Positions 31,013-39,801 of a DNA stretch of 64,000 bases are shown one piece after another. Both the position numbers and the translations under genes were made by a program. The notes beneath the pieces were generated by a model, which was not told where the DNA came from, did no database searches, and saw only the letters and a program-made list of their open reading frames with translations. The stretch is from DATAOG01 sp963757395. Lineage in GTDB: Bacteria; Pseudomonadota; Alphaproteobacteria; Geminicoccales; Geminicoccaceae. The stretch spans positions 1 through 64,000 of the forward strand of contig CAVWRK010000025.1 in the NCBI GenBank assembly GCA_963757395.1, in the 5' to 3' direction. Within the stretch, counting starts at the first letter, position 1; every line of letters begins with the position of its first letter.

Positions 31013-31489
31013 TCAGCCTGGGCGCCCGGTGAGAACCTCGTCCGGGCCGCGACCGTAGCCACCGGTAGCCCCGGCACCAGCCGGGGCCAGGTCCGGGTTC
31101 AGGGCGGGTTGAGCGCCAGAGGAGCTGTCCAGATCGAGCCGCTGCGCGTCGAGCGCCGCCAAACCCAGCACGAACACGACGACCACCGCCGCCGCCGCCA
31201 GCGCCAGCAGCGAGATTCCGCGGCTGCGTCGACCGGGAGCGCCGACCCGCCGCGGCGACCGGGCGAACGCGCCGAGCGGCCCGCCGGCGCCAGCGGTGTC
31301 CTCGACCGCCGACCCGACCCGACGGGTGACGCGCCAGCCCGGCGCCCCGTCGACCGGCTCGCCGCCTGCCGCGGGCTGCGAGGCCGTCGGTGACGGCGCC
31401 CGCCGCGGGCCTGCCACCTGCGGTCGCAGCCGGCGATCATCGTTGCCTGGCAAGCTCTCCTCCTCCGTCGCGATGCGGATCGACGACAA
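31013..31489 (-). CDS. Hypothetical single-pass membrane protein
   Basis: A 158-aa frame beginning with TTG at 31489 and a weak GGAG nearby. Residues 1-90 are polar, Pro/Arg/Ala-rich and probably disordered. A single hydrophobic helix follows (GISLLALAAAAVVVVFVLGL), then a short Gly-rich tail. It resembles a membrane-anchored linker protein but has no recognised domain. Codon use fits its surroundings. It lies between the formylglycine-enzyme-like gene and dppD on the same strand. It could be a non-coding frame; the well-formed membrane segment is the main support. Confidence 0.4.
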   Translation of the reverse strand: MSSIRIATEEESLPGNDDRRLRPQVAGPRRAPSPTASQPAAGGEPVDGAPGWRVTRRVGSAVEDTAGAGGPLGAFARSPRRVGAPGRRSRGISLLALAAAAVVVVFVLGLAALDAQRLDLDSSSGAQPALNPDLAPAGAGATGGYGRGPDEVLTGRPG

Positions 31490-31578
31490 CTCCGGCCCTT
31501 CTAAGTGAGATCGACGACCATCCGGTCAAGCCGGGCGCTCGATGCCGGCCGCGCAGGTGTGGCGTCGGCGCCCATGCG

Positions 31579-32448
31579 TCAGTCGAGCTCGCGGACCAGG
31601 CGGAAGCCGATCAGGATGTGCTCGAGGCCCGCGGGCCGGGCGTGGCCCGCGGCCGGCCGGCAGACGCCGCAGCCCCGCTCGTCCCAGGAGCCGCCACCCT
31701 TGACCATGAAGCGGGCCCCGCCGCTGCCGGGCGCCGGATCGGCGGTCCACTCGAACACGTTGCCGGCCGGATCGAGCATGCCATAGGGGCTTTCTCCACC
31801 TGGATAGGCGCCGACCGGCGTGGTGTCGAAAGGCCCGAGGTCATCGGTGTTCGCTTTCGTCGGGTCCCAGTCCATGCCCCAGGGGAAGGTGCGCCCGTCG
31901 GTGCCGCGCGCCGCTTTCTCCCACTCGAGCTGGGTCGGCAGGCGCCAGGTCTGGCCGGTCTGCGCGGACAGCCAGGCGGCGTACGCCAGGGCGTCGGCGT
32001 GGCTCACCAGGACCACCGGGTGGTCTTCTCGACCTCGGGGCGGTCGGCCTTCGACCCAGGCGTGGCGCCGGGTGCGCGCGTAGGGATGGATCAGCCCGTA
32101 GCTCGCCCAGGTCGCGGCATCGACGTCCGGCGCCGGACGGCCGGTGGCCGCAACGAAGCGCGCGTAGTCGGCGTTGGTGACCAGGGTCCGCATGATCGCG
32201 AACCCCGCCAGCTCGACCCGCCCGCGCGCGCGCTCACCCTCGTACCAGCGCTGCTCGCGGGTGATGCTGTGGCCATAGGCCAGCTCGTCCAGCCGGTAGG
32301 CCAGCTCGCGCTCGGCGCGATCGGAGCCCGCGATGAACGGCCCCGCGGGCACGACGATCGTCGCCGGTGGCAGGGCGGGCGCGGCGGCGGCGGCGCCACC
32401 GGCGGCGACCGCCATGGCAGCGACGATCAGAACTCGACACCAACGCAT
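31579..32448 (-). CDS. Exported formylglycine-generating-enzyme (SUMF1) family protein
   Basis: 289 aa from ATG 32448. The N-terminus MRWCRVLIVAAMAVAAGGAA is a signal peptide with cleavage near AAA-AP. The FGE/SUMF1 fold follows: IVVPAGPFIAGSDRAERELA, FAIMRTLVTNADYARFVAAT, DHPVVLVSHADALAYAAWLS, WRLPTQLEWEKAARGTDGR, FPWGMDWDPTKANT, GNVFEWTADP and GGSWDERGCGVCRP, ending GFRLVREL. True FGE activates sulfatases in the cytoplasm or ER; exported bacterial members more often act as binding or accessory domains. No sulfatase gene is nearby. The copper/thiol Cys pair of active FGE cannot be confirmed by eye. Confidence 0.82.
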   Translation of the reverse strand: MRWCRVLIVAAMAVAAGGAAAAAPALPPATIVVPAGPFIAGSDRAERELAYRLDELAYGHSITREQRWYEGERARGRVELAGFAIMRTLVTNADYARFVAATGRPAPDVDAATWASYGLIHPYARTRRHAWVEGRPPRGREDHPVVLVSHADALAYAAWLSAQTGQTWRLPTQLEWEKAARGTDGRTFPWGMDWDPTKANTDDLGPFDTTPVGAYPGGESPYGMLDPAGNVFEWTADPAPGSGGARFMVKGGGSWDERGCGVCRPAAGHARPAGLEHILIGFRLVRELD

Positions 32449-32570
32449 GGTTATTCCAAGATGCATCGACCTCAATCTTAAAGTGGGTCCGCGCTGGGAT
32501 GCCCGATGATGACCTGGAAGTCCCGGCATTTTTGGACTAGATCCCGGGTCAGCAGCAGCGAGGCGAGCTC

Positions 32571-33644
32571 ATGGCTCAGCAAGCGGCGGGTCACCCGTGG
32601 TCGCGGACCGGCATGGAGCCCGCGGTCGCGGTCGCGGGCGGTCAGCACGCATGGCTTGCAGCGCTGGTCAACTCGTCGTTCGATGCGATCCTCAGCAAGA
32701 CGCTCGATGGCACGATCACCAGCTGGAACGCCGCTGCCGAGCGGATGTACGGCTACCCGGCGGCCGAGGCGATCGGCCGCTCGATCGAGTTCATCGTGCC
32801 TGCGGACCGGCTCGAGGAGCTGCAGGCGATGGACGCGCAACTGGCGCGCGGCGAGCGCGTGCTGCCGTTCGAGACCGTGCGCCTGACCCGGGACGGACGG
32901 CAGATCGACGTCCAGCTCACGATGTCGCCGATCCTCGACGCCCAAGGCGCGGTGGTCGGCGCCTCCGGCATCGGCCGCGACATCTCCGAGCGCCGGCAGG
33001 CCGAGCATCGGCAGCGGCGGTTGATCGAGGAGCTGAACCACCGGGTCAACAACACGCTCGCGATCGCGCAGTCCCTGGCGACCCAGAGCCTGCATCACAG
33101 CCCCTCGCCCGAGCACTTCGCCGCCGCCTTCCGCGGCCGGCTGGCAGCGCTCGCGGACGTGCACACGCTGCTCGCGGCGGCCGGTTGGGAGGGCGCCCGC
33201 CTGCACGATCTGCTCCGCGTCCAAATCGCTCCGTACCGTACGCCGGAGGGTAGCGATGTGCGGATCCAGGGGCAGGACGTGGCGCTCGAGCCGAACGCCG
33301 TGCTCGCCCTCGGTCTCGCCCTGCACGAGCTGACCGCCAACGCGGCCACCCACGGCGCGCTCGCCAGCCCCTCGGGACGGATCGACATCAGCACCCAGGT
33401 TCTGGCCGAAGGCGGGCGCCGGCGCCTGGTGCTGACCTGGCGTGAGCGAGGCGGACCGCCGGTCCGGGAGGCGCGCCGGTCCGGCTTCGGCGGGGTCATG
33501 ATCGAGCGCGGCCTGGCTTACCAGCTCACGGCCACCGTGGCGCTCGAGTTTCGGCCGGCGGGGGTGCGCTGCAGGATCGAGCTGCCGCTCGCCGACGCTG
33601 GGCCGCCGCCGATCGACGGCTGGCCAGCGGAGGCCGAGACGTGA
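32571..33644 (+). CDS. PAS-containing HWE-family sensor histidine kinase
   Basis: 357 aa, soluble (no membrane helices). Residues ~28-140 form a PAS domain (LVNSSFDAILSKTLDGTITS, WNAAAERMYGYPAAEAIGRS and GIGRDISERRQAE). The kinase core is of the HWE type found mostly in Rhizobiales and relatives. The phospho-acceptor is His157 in EELNHRVNNTLAIAQSLATQ, the N box is LHELTANAATHG (Asn257), and the W-x-E motif is TWRERGGPP. HWE kinases are often light or redox sensors through PAS or LOV domains, but no LOV cysteine motif is visible. It overlaps the response-regulator gene by GTGA, so the two form a two-component pair on the plus strand inside a minus-strand neighbourhood. Confidence 0.9.
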   Translation: MAQQAAGHPWSRTGMEPAVAVAGGQHAWLAALVNSSFDAILSKTLDGTITSWNAAAERMYGYPAAEAIGRSIEFIVPADRLEELQAMDAQLARGERVLPFETVRLTRDGRQIDVQLTMSPILDAQGAVVGASGIGRDISERRQAEHRQRRLIEELNHRVNNTLAIAQSLATQSLHHSPSPEHFAAAFRGRLAALADVHTLLAAAGWEGARLHDLLRVQIAPYRTPEGSDVRIQGQDVALEPNAVLALGLALHELTANAATHGALASPSGRIDISTQVLAEGGRRRLVLTWRERGGPPVREARRSGFGGVMIERGLAYQLTATVALEFRPAGVRCRIELPLADAGPPPIDGWPAEAET

Positions 33645-34030
33645 CCACGGCGGACGAGCTGCGGGGGCTGCGGGTGCTGGTGGTCGAGGACGAGTTTCTG
33701 GTCTCGATGGACATCGAACTCATGCTGCGGGAGCTCGGCTGCCAGGTGGTGGGGCCGGTCGGTGACCTCGAGTCCGCGCTTCGAGCCGCCAAGGAGCAGA
33801 CCCTCGATGCGGCGCTTCTCGATGTCAACATCGGCGGCCAGCCGGTGACCGCGGTCGCGGACGCGCTCGCGGGGCGCGCCGTGCCGTTCGTCCTCTGCAC
33901 CGGCTACCGGCTCGACCAGCTGTCCGGCCGCTACCCGGCGGCGCCGAAGCTGATGAAGCCGTTTCAGATCGGTGACCTGGACAGCGCGCTACGCGCCGCG
34001 GCGGCCATCAGGTCGCCAACCCGCCCCTAA
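33641..34030 (+). CDS. Single-domain response regulator
   Basis: 129 aa, starting with GTG 33641 that overlaps the kinase stop. The receiver fold is complete: acidic pair Glu16-Asp17 in VLVVEDEFLVS, phospho-acceptor Asp61 in ALLDVNIGG, switch Thr87 in LCTGYR and Lys106 in LMKPF. There is no output domain, so it acts through protein contact or as a phosphate relay, as is usual for partners of HWE kinases. The stop TAA at 34028-34030 overlaps, on the other strand, the stop of a dppC remnant, which marks the edge of a rearranged stretch. Confidence 0.9.
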   Translation: MTTADELRGLRVLVVEDEFLVSMDIELMLRELGCQVVGPVGDLESALRAAKEQTLDAALLDVNIGGQPVTAVADALAGRAVPFVLCTGYRLDQLSGRYPAAPKLMKPFQIGDLDSALRAAAAIRSPTRP

Positions 34031-34130
34031 CCCGCCGTCGACTGCTTCGGGTCGAGGACGTCGCGGAGGCCGTCGCCCAGGAGGTTGAAGCCGAGCGCGA
34101 CCGCGAAGATCGCGGTTCCGGGCCTAGGAT
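34027..34130 (-). pseudogene. 3'-end remnant of a dppC-type permease gene
   Basis: On the minus strand this encodes FAVALGFNLLGDGLRDVLDP and KQSTAG before a TAG (34027-34029). It matches the end of the intact dppC at 34747, including 73 identical bases (34042-34114 against 34762-34834). The last residues differ (KQSTAG against KQASAR), so it could be the tail of a former paralogue or a duplicated end that has drifted. No promoter-proximal part remains. Confidence 0.8.
34042..34114. repeat. 73-bp direct repeat, copy A
   Basis: Identical to 34762-34834, exactly 720 bp away. It begins CTGCTTCGGGTCGAGGACG and ends GCGAAGATCGCG. It bounds a lower-GC insert together with copy B. Confidence 0.9.
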
Positions 34131-34621
34131 GCCCTGGGGAAACTCGACGAACGAGCGCCAGACTTTGGTCCGTACTCTACCGAACCCGGCGGCCGCCAGC
34201 CTCTCGCCCGCGCTGATCGCCAGCGTTGACTGTCGTTCAAAGGCAGGGCTGTGCTCGTCCTGCTCGCACACGAACAGATCTACGTCGGTGTCGCCCGCGG
34301 TCGTCTCGTTCTGAGGCTGAATGATGCCCAGCCGGTTCTTGATCAGCGTCGTACCCGAGATCTCGACGCCCGAAAACCGTTGCAGTACCGCCAGGGCCCA
34401 ATGACCGATGTCCTGCCCGGTCGCGGCGGGATCAGTCTGCAAGACGTTGACCGCGAGGGTCATGATCTTCACGTCCAGCTCGCGATTTCCAAGACTAAGA
34501 GATATCCAGTGACCGACGGCGCCAAGTGCGCCCGCGACTATGATGACGGCCACTACATTTGCGACTATGCTTAGCTTGTCCCATGTATCCTTGCGTGGGG
34601 GCGGGATTCATATTCTGATCA
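34126..34621 (-). CDS. Lower-GC insert gene: single-pass membrane protein of unknown function
   Basis: From ATG 34621, removing one C from the run GCCCCCACG gives MNPAPRKDTWDKLSIVANVV, then AVIIVAGALGAVGHWISLSL (one membrane helix), NRELDVKIMTLAVNVLQTDP and IGHWALAVLQRFSGVEIS. The pattern WDKL..., membrane helix, then RE/RELxVKxxxLAVxxLxxxP and W A V x V L x x x S is one I associate with small uncharacterised proteins often found near mobile DNA. Base composition is clearly lower in GC than the flanks. The frame runs into the dppC remnant out of register, so its own C-terminus seems lost after FVEFPQG. Confidence 0.55.
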
Positions 34622-34746
34622 GTCGAGATTTGATTCATTGAGACAGATCCGATTCGGAACCAGCCGGTTCCCAATGGCCAAAAACGACGTAGGAGCCTAC
34701 TCGACCGCTCAACCAGAGGGAAGCGGTTCAAGATTCCAGCGCGAAC

Positions 34747-35673
34747 TCAGCGCGCGCTGGCCTGCTTCGGGTCGAGGACGTCGCGGAGGCCGTCGCCCAG
34801 GAGGTTGAAGCCGAGCGCGACCGCGAAGATCGCGATCCCGGGCATGGTCGCGACCCACCACTGCTCGAGCAGGTACTGGCGGCCGGAGGAGATCATGGCG
34901 CCCCATTCCGGCAAGGGCGGCTGAGCGCCGAGCCCGAGAAAGCCCAAACCCGCCGCGGTCAGGATGATGCCGGCCATGTCGAGGGTCAGGCGCACGATCA
35001 GCGACGACAGGCAAAGGGGCATGATGTGGCCCCAGATGATCCGGCCGCTGGAGGCGCCCTGGAGCCGGATCGCGTCGATGAAGTCGGAGTTGCGCACGGT
35101 CAGGGTCTCGGCGCGCGCGATCCGGGCGTAGGGCGGCCAGGCGGTGATCGAGATCGCGATGATCGCGTTGCCGATCCCGGGGCCGAGCGCCGCGACGAAG
35201 GCGAGCGCCAGGATCAGGCGCGGGAACGCGAGAAAGATGTCGGTGATCCGCATCAGGACGGTGTCGAGCCAGCCGCCGACGTAGCCCGCGACCGTGCCGA
35301 CCAGGAGGCCGACCGGGCCGACCATGATCACCACGAGGCCGACGATGTAGAGGGTCAGACGGGCACCAAAGACGATCCGTGAGTAGATGTCGCGGCCGAG
35401 CTCGTCGGTGCCGAGCCAGTGGGCGGCCGATGGCGGCTGCAGGCGATCGGTCAGGATCTGCGCGGTCGGCGAATAGGTCGCGAGCCAGGGGGCGAAGGCC
35501 GCGACCAGCAGGAGGCTCGCGACGATGGCGAGCCCGACCATGGCGAGCGGGTTGCGGGCGAAGCTGAGCCAGGCGAGATAGGTCCGCCCAAGCCGCGCCT
35601 GGAGCGCCGAGGCCGGCGTCTCCGACAGCAGCCAGGCGCGAGCGCCTGGAGGTTTGGACAGAATGAGGGCCAT
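34747..35673 (-). CDS. dppC: Peptide-type ABC transporter permease (DppC-like), first system
   Basis: 308-aa inner-membrane permease. The ATG at 35673 opens MALILSKPPGARAWLLSE, followed by the OppC N-terminal domain and first helix (NPLAMVGLAIVASLLLVAAF). The periplasmic motif LGTDELGRDIYSRIVFGAR and the cytoplasmic EAA loop (ARAETLTVRNSDFIDAIRLQ) are present. It ends LGFNLLGDGLRDVLDPKQAS. About six membrane helices. It should pair with DppB at 37.2-38.2 kb, but a methyltransferase gene and a VapBC module stand between them. The downstream side is disturbed by the 73-bp repeat and insert. Confidence 0.93.
   Translation of the reverse strand: MALILSKPPGARAWLLSETPASALQARLGRTYLAWLSFARNPLAMVGLAIVASLLLVAAFAPWLATYSPTAQILTDRLQPPSAAHWLGTDELGRDIYSRIVFGARLTLYIVGLVVIMVGPVGLLVGTVAGYVGGWLDTVLMRITDIFLAFPRLILALAFVAALGPGIGNAIIAISITAWPPYARIARAETLTVRNSDFIDAIRLQGASSGRIIWGHIMPLCLSSLIVRLTLDMAGIILTAAGLGFLGLGAQPPLPEWGAMISSGRQYLLEQWWVATMPGIAIFAVALGFNLLGDGLRDVLDPKQASAR
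34762..34834. repeat. 73-bp direct repeat, copy B (inside intact dppC)
   Basis: The second copy of the repeat at 34042-34114, lying within the coding end of the intact dppC gene. Confidence 0.9.
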
Positions 35674-35693
35674 CGCAGGCGATCGGTTGCCGC

Positions 35694-36491
35694 TTACGCC
35701 TTCGGGACCCGACCTTGCACAGCGAAGGCGCGGGCGGTCAACGCGATCCGGCCGTCGGCGTCGACCGGCAGGGTGGCCTGCAGGCGATCGCGTAGTGCCG
35801 TCCGCTGCGTCTCCGCCAGCCTCATGCAATAAGCGGGGGCCGGCCCCTGACCGCCGAGGAACGGCGACCAATAGTCGTCGAGGTCGGCGAACACCGTCGG
35901 CACGTCGATCGCGGTCGTCGTGACCGCCTCCAGCCCGGCCGCGGCCAACAGGGCCGCGAGCGGCCCGGGTCGACAGATCGGAAAGCGCACGCCCTCATCC
36001 AGCGCCCGCGCGGCCGGGTCGACCGCGACCGCGGCGTCCCAGAAATGGCGCATCAGCTCCATCTTCCCGGCGTAGTCCCAAACGTAGAGGGCGATCGTGC
36101 CACCTGGCCCGACCACGCGACGCATCTCGCCAACCGCCCGCGCCGGCGCCCGCAGGAAGTTGAGCACCAACCCGGAAACCGCGACGTCGACCGCGGCATT
36201 CGCGAGCGGCAGAGCCTCGGCGTCGCCGGGCTCGAAGCGGGCGCGAGGGTCAGTGAGGAGCGCGCGCGCCCGCGCGAGGAATCCATCGGACGAATCGAGG
36301 CCGGTCACGGCCTTGGGCTCGGCGGCGGCCAGGATGGTGGCACTCAGCGCGCCGGTGCCGCAGCCGACATCGAGCCACTCGAGGCCGGCCGGTTGAGCGA
36401 GCCAGGCGAGGAAGTCGCGCGCCACCAACCGGCTCCAGCGGCCAACGTAGCGCTCGTAGGGATCGCCTGCAGCCCAGATGTCGGTGCTCAT
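35694..36491 (-). CDS. Class I SAM-dependent methyltransferase
   Basis: 265 aa, intact from ATG 36491. The Rossmann motif I is LEWLDVGCGTGALSATIL; motif II acidic residue follows in VTGLDSSDGFL; the post-I region shows RFEPGDAEALPLANAAVDVA and LNFLRAPARAVGEMRRVVGP. It resembles the UbiE/Methyltransf_11 group that acts on small molecules or lipids. The N-terminus DIWAAGDPYERYVGRWSRLV is shared by a subgroup of unknown substrate. It sits 20 bases upstream of dppC and one base downstream of vapC on the same strand. Confidence 0.85.
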   Translation of the reverse strand: MSTDIWAAGDPYERYVGRWSRLVARDFLAWLAQPAGLEWLDVGCGTGALSATILAAAEPKAVTGLDSSDGFLARARALLTDPRARFEPGDAEALPLANAAVDVAVSGLVLNFLRAPARAVGEMRRVVGPGGTIALYVWDYAGKMELMRHFWDAAVAVDPAARALDEGVRFPICRPGPLAALLAAAGLEAVTTTAIDVPTVFADLDDYWSPFLGGQGPAPAYCMRLAETQRTALRDRLQATLPVDADGRIALTARAFAVQGRVPKA

Positions 36492-36492
36492 C

Positions 36493-36882
36493 TCAGCCCA
36501 ACTCGGAGATCGCAATTCCCATCGAACGAGCCGTCCCGACCAGACGCTGGTCGTAACTCGCCAGCACCGGCTCCAGCCGGCGCTGGCGCAGAAAGTCGAG
36601 CGACGCCAGGTGCAGCGCGTCGAGCGTGCGGACCGGCTGCGGGAAGGGTTCGAGGGCACGCGCGAGCACCAGAGGCGACAACTCGATCATGGCGATTCGC
36701 GCCACCAACTCGCGCGCCCCATCCCCTCGCGTCCCGGTCAGCCCGTGCGCATGCAGCCGGCACCACACCTCGTACTCCAGCAGTCGGCTGGAGATGAGGG
36801 CATCGTGCCAGAAAGCCGCCGGCGGCCGCCGCTCTTCGACCAGGAGGTAGGCGAGCGCCACCGAGCTGTCGACATAGATCAC
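36493..36882 (-). CDS. vapC: VapC-like PIN-domain toxin
   Basis: 129-aa PIN-domain ribonuclease. The acidic active-site set is Asp5 (MIYVDSSVALAYLL), a Glu near 36-38 (LLEYEVWC), Asp88 (TLDALHLAS) and Asp111 (SYDQRL). VapC toxins cleave tRNA or rRNA. The start overlaps the stop of the antitoxin gene by ATGA (36879-36882), a normal toxin-antitoxin layout. The module is inserted between the DppB and DppC genes of an ABC importer. Confidence 0.9.
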   Translation of the reverse strand: MIYVDSSVALAYLLVEERRPPAAFWHDALISSRLLEYEVWCRLHAHGLTGTRGDGARELVARIAMIELSPLVLARALEPFPQPVRTLDALHLASLDFLRQRRLEPVLASYDQRLVGTARSMGIAISELG

Positions 36883-37175
36883 CGATCCGCACGCGACTGA
36901 TCGAGGTCGGCCAGCAGCTCCTGCAGCGTCATCACGCCCGCGGGCGGTGCGGGCGGCGGCGCGTCGGGCGGCAAGGCCGGCGGGGTGATCAGGCCCTCGC
37001 GGACGGCCTGCGCGAGCAGCGCGTCGGACACCGCCTCCGCCCGCTGGGGGGGCGGCGGGCCCAGCTGCGCCACGATCCGGTCGCGATCCATCACCAGCAC
37101 GTTCTCGCCTGCCGCGGCGAGCCGCACGTACTCGCTGAGCTTGTTCTTCAGAACCTTGATGCCGACGGCGCGCAT
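36879..37175 (-). CDS. vapB: VapB/Phd-type antitoxin
   Basis: 98 aa from ATG 37175. Residues 1-45 read MRAVGIKVLKNKLSEYVRLA, then AAGENVLVMDRDRIVAQL, the Phd/YefM DNA-binding fold. A Pro-rich linker (PPALPPDAPPPAPPAG) leads to a C-terminal helix (VMTLQELLADLDQSRADR) that would cover the toxin. It is the first gene of the pair, 31 bases after dppB, so it may be transcribed from the transporter promoter as well as its own. Confidence 0.85.
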   Translation of the reverse strand: MRAVGIKVLKNKLSEYVRLAAAGENVLVMDRDRIVAQLGPPPPQRAEAVSDALLAQAVREGLITPPALPPDAPPPAPPAGVMTLQELLADLDQSRADR

Positions 37176-37206
37176 CGGTTCAAAGTAGCCACCTGTAGCG
37201 ACGACA

Positions 37207-38229
37207 TCAAGCCCGCGCGCGGGGGTCGAGCACGCGGTAGAGGACATCGGAGAGGATGTTGAGACCGATGAACACCGTGCCGACCACGATCGTGCCGCCG
37301 AGCACCGCGTTCATGTCGGCGTTGAGCAGCGAGTTGGTGATGTAGAAGCCGAGCCCCGGCCAGGCGAACACGGTCTCGGTCAGGACCGAGCCCTCGAGCA
37401 GGTTGGCGTAGGAGAGCGCGATCACGGTGACCAGCGGCACCGCGGTGTTGCCGAGCGCGTGGCGCCAGATCACCCGGGTCTCGGACAGGCCCTTGACGCG
37501 CGCCGTGGTGATGTACTCCTGGCCCAGCTGCTCGATCATGAAGCTCCGGGTCATGCGCGCGACGTAGGCGAGCGAGTAGTAGCCGAGCAGCGAGGCCGGC
37601 AGGATCAGGTGCGAGACCGCGTTCCAGAACACGTCCCATTCGCCCGCGAGCGCGGAATCCAGGAGGATCACGCCGGTGGTCGGCTCGACCAGGCCGTCGT
37701 AGAACACGTCCAGCCGGCCCGGCCCCGCGACCCAGTCGAGCTTGGCGTAGAAGATCAGGAGGCCGACCAGCCCGAGCCAGAACACCGGCACCGAATAGCC
37801 GACCAGGCCCACCACCCGGATCACGTGGTCGACCCAGCGGCCCTGCCAGATCGCGCCCGCGATCCCCATCGGTATCCCCAGCAGGACGCCCAGCAGGGTC
37901 GCGAGCGTCGCGAGCTCGAGGGTCGCCGGGAACACCCGCCGGATGTCGGACAGCACCGGATGGGCGGTCAGCACCGACTTGCCGAAATCGCCGTGCAGGA
38001 CGGCGCTGACGTAGATCAGGAACTGCTGCCAGAGCGGCTTGTCGAGGCCGAGCTGGATCCGGACCTGCTCGTAGACGTCCTGGGGCGCCCGGTCGCCGAC
38101 CGCCGCCAGCACCGGGTCGATCGGCACCACCCGGCCGATCAGGAAGGTCACCAGCAGCAGGCCGAGAAAGGTGATGGCGAGCGTCAGGACCAGCCGGCCG
38201 ACCACGAACGCCGGGCGCGGCAGGGTCAC
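37207..38229 (-). CDS. dppB: Peptide-type ABC transporter permease (DppB-like), first system
   Basis: 340 aa, GTG start at 38229. The N-terminal helix (LVLTLAITFLGLLLVTFLIG) is followed by RVVPIDPVLA, the binding-side LGLDKPLWQQFLIYVSAVLH, and the usual HGDFGKSVLTAHPVLSDI. The EAA loop EYITTARVKGLSETRVIWRH and the end VLTETVFAWPGLGFYITNSL are typical. With DppC it forms the membrane channel. No substrate-binding gene belongs clearly to this first system. Confidence 0.93.
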   Translation of the reverse strand: MTLPRPAFVVGRLVLTLAITFLGLLLVTFLIGRVVPIDPVLAAVGDRAPQDVYEQVRIQLGLDKPLWQQFLIYVSAVLHGDFGKSVLTAHPVLSDIRRVFPATLELATLATLLGVLLGIPMGIAGAIWQGRWVDHVIRVVGLVGYSVPVFWLGLVGLLIFYAKLDWVAGPGRLDVFYDGLVEPTTGVILLDSALAGEWDVFWNAVSHLILPASLLGYYSLAYVARMTRSFMIEQLGQEYITTARVKGLSETRVIWRHALGNTAVPLVTVIALSYANLLEGSVLTETVFAWPGLGFYITNSLLNADMNAVLGGTIVVGTVFIGLNILSDVLYRVLDPRARA

Positions 38230-38488
38230 GGTGGCTCAGCCTCCGCATTTCCCGGCGGCCGTCGCCACCAGTGCCGCCCTGACGCCGATCCCGGCATCAA
38301 TCGTCGTCCTCACCCTCCCCGATCCCGGCGAGCTTCATCAGTCGATGCTGCAGACCGCGTTTCAAAGGACGTTGCCGTGCACCGGAACCGAGATTGTATC
38401 AAGGCGCGCCGCCTTCCGCCAGGAGAGCTGTCGGGCGTCTCGCGCGGCCGGGCGAGCGCGCGCCATGGCGGGCTCGCGGGTGCCCCTC

Positions 38489-39661
38489 TCAGCTGCGTCT
38501 GGCGATCACGAACAGCTCGTCGTTGAACCACAGGCCGCCGTGGCGGCGCAGCGTCCGGCGGGTCACGTCCAGATAGGCGGGGGTCGCCAGCGCCGCACGC
38601 AGGCGCTCGTCCTCGATCTGGGCGACATAGACCGCGGCGTTCCAGGCCGCGAGCAGGGTCGAGGTGCCGATGCTGTCGCCGACCTCGCTCGCCATGGTGT
38701 GGAGCGCGTAGCGGAACAGCGCCCGCTCGTCGTCGTAGGCGAGGTAGCGCAGCCCCGGCGGGCCGTCCGCGCTCAGCGCCGCCCGGGTCGCCCTGAGCAG
38801 CTCCTGGCGCGGCGTCTGGAACGGCGCGTCGTCCGGCCACAGGCCATGGATGATCTCCATGCCCGGGTCGCGGCCGTAGGACTGGGCGATCACCAGCCGG
38901 CCGCCCGGTGCCAGCGCGCGCGCGAGCGGCGCCAGCACCATGCCGGCCTTGGCTCTCGGCCGAGGCACGCGCCCGATAGGGCTGCGAGGCGATGATCAGC
39001 TGGTAGTCGTGGCCGGGGTCGTCGGGCCGCGGGATGATCCGGTCGAGGGCGAGCCGCTGGTCCTTGCGGTAGAGCACGATCACGGCGGGACTGGCGCGCA
39101 GCGGATTGCCGGTGGCGGCGCTGGTGCGCACCTGCCAGAGCTCGCCGAGCCGCGGCACCAGGGCCGCGATCTGGGCCTCGAACGCCTCGCTCGAGCCGCC
39201 GTCCAGCGCCTGCTCGATCCAGACCGCCCTGCCCGAGCGCGGCCGCAGCGCCGGCGCCTCGCTGTAGTACATGTTGGTGATCGCGACCACCATCTGCGGA
39301 TGCTCGAAGAAGCGCTCGGGCAGCCGGTCGAGGGTCAGGCGCACGTCCTCGATGCTGATCTCCTTGCCGACGATCAGCCAGGGCACGGTCGGAAACCGCC
39401 GGTGCAGCCGGCGCATGACCCGGCTCAGCACCATGCCGTCACCCATGCCGGCATCGAACACCCTGAGCGCCGGCGGTCTGGGGCGGACGAAGCGCAGCTC
39501 GCGCCCGACGTGCTCGGCGATCACCGCCTTCTCGTTGGTCGTGGTGACGAACAGCAGGTATTTTTCGCGGTTGTCGTAGAAGCGAAAATGCGCGGCCCCG
39601 GGCGCCGTGGCCTCGGCCGCAGCCGCCGCTCCCGCTCGATCGTGGCGCTGGCGTCGTTCAT
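38489..39661 (-). CDS. SAM-dependent methyltransferase-like protein (frameshifted)
   Basis: About 390 aa after two corrections. The ATG at 39661 opens NDASATIERERRLRPR; a shift near 39610 leads to HFRFYDNREKYLLFVTTTNE and EKAVIAEHVGRELRFVRP. Motif I is LRVFDAGMGDGMVLSRVMRR. The middle has FFEHPQMVVAITNMYYSEAP and WQVRTSAATGNPLRASPAVI. A second shift near 38970 joins to MVLAPLARALAPGGRLVIAQ, SYGRDPGMEIIHGLWPDD and the end RRHGGLWFNDELFVIARRS. It belongs to a conserved alphaproteobacterial group of unknown substrate, in which a Rossmann core is combined with a later ALAPGGRLVI strand. Confidence 0.7.
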
Positions 39662-39752
39662 CAGCCGCTCATTCTGCCCGGCCTCCGGTCGCGACGCAAC
39701 CCTGGATCATTTACGATCTAGAGTTTTTCCCGTAATCAGAGAAATAGCGGGC

Positions 39753-39770
39753 CGGGGCGGCGCGGCCCCG
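39753..39770 (-). terminator. Possible terminator hairpin after the first MetE-like gene
   Basis: A 6-bp stem CGGGGC/GCCCCG with a 6-base loop lies just after the stop of the gene at 39802, followed on the minus strand by TATTTCTCT. A 14-bp palindrome CGCGGTCGACCGCG (39769-39782) abuts it. The T-rich part is weak. Confidence 0.3.
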
Positions 39771-39801
39771 CGGTCGACCGCGCCGCCGGCGTCCTTGCTG
39801 C

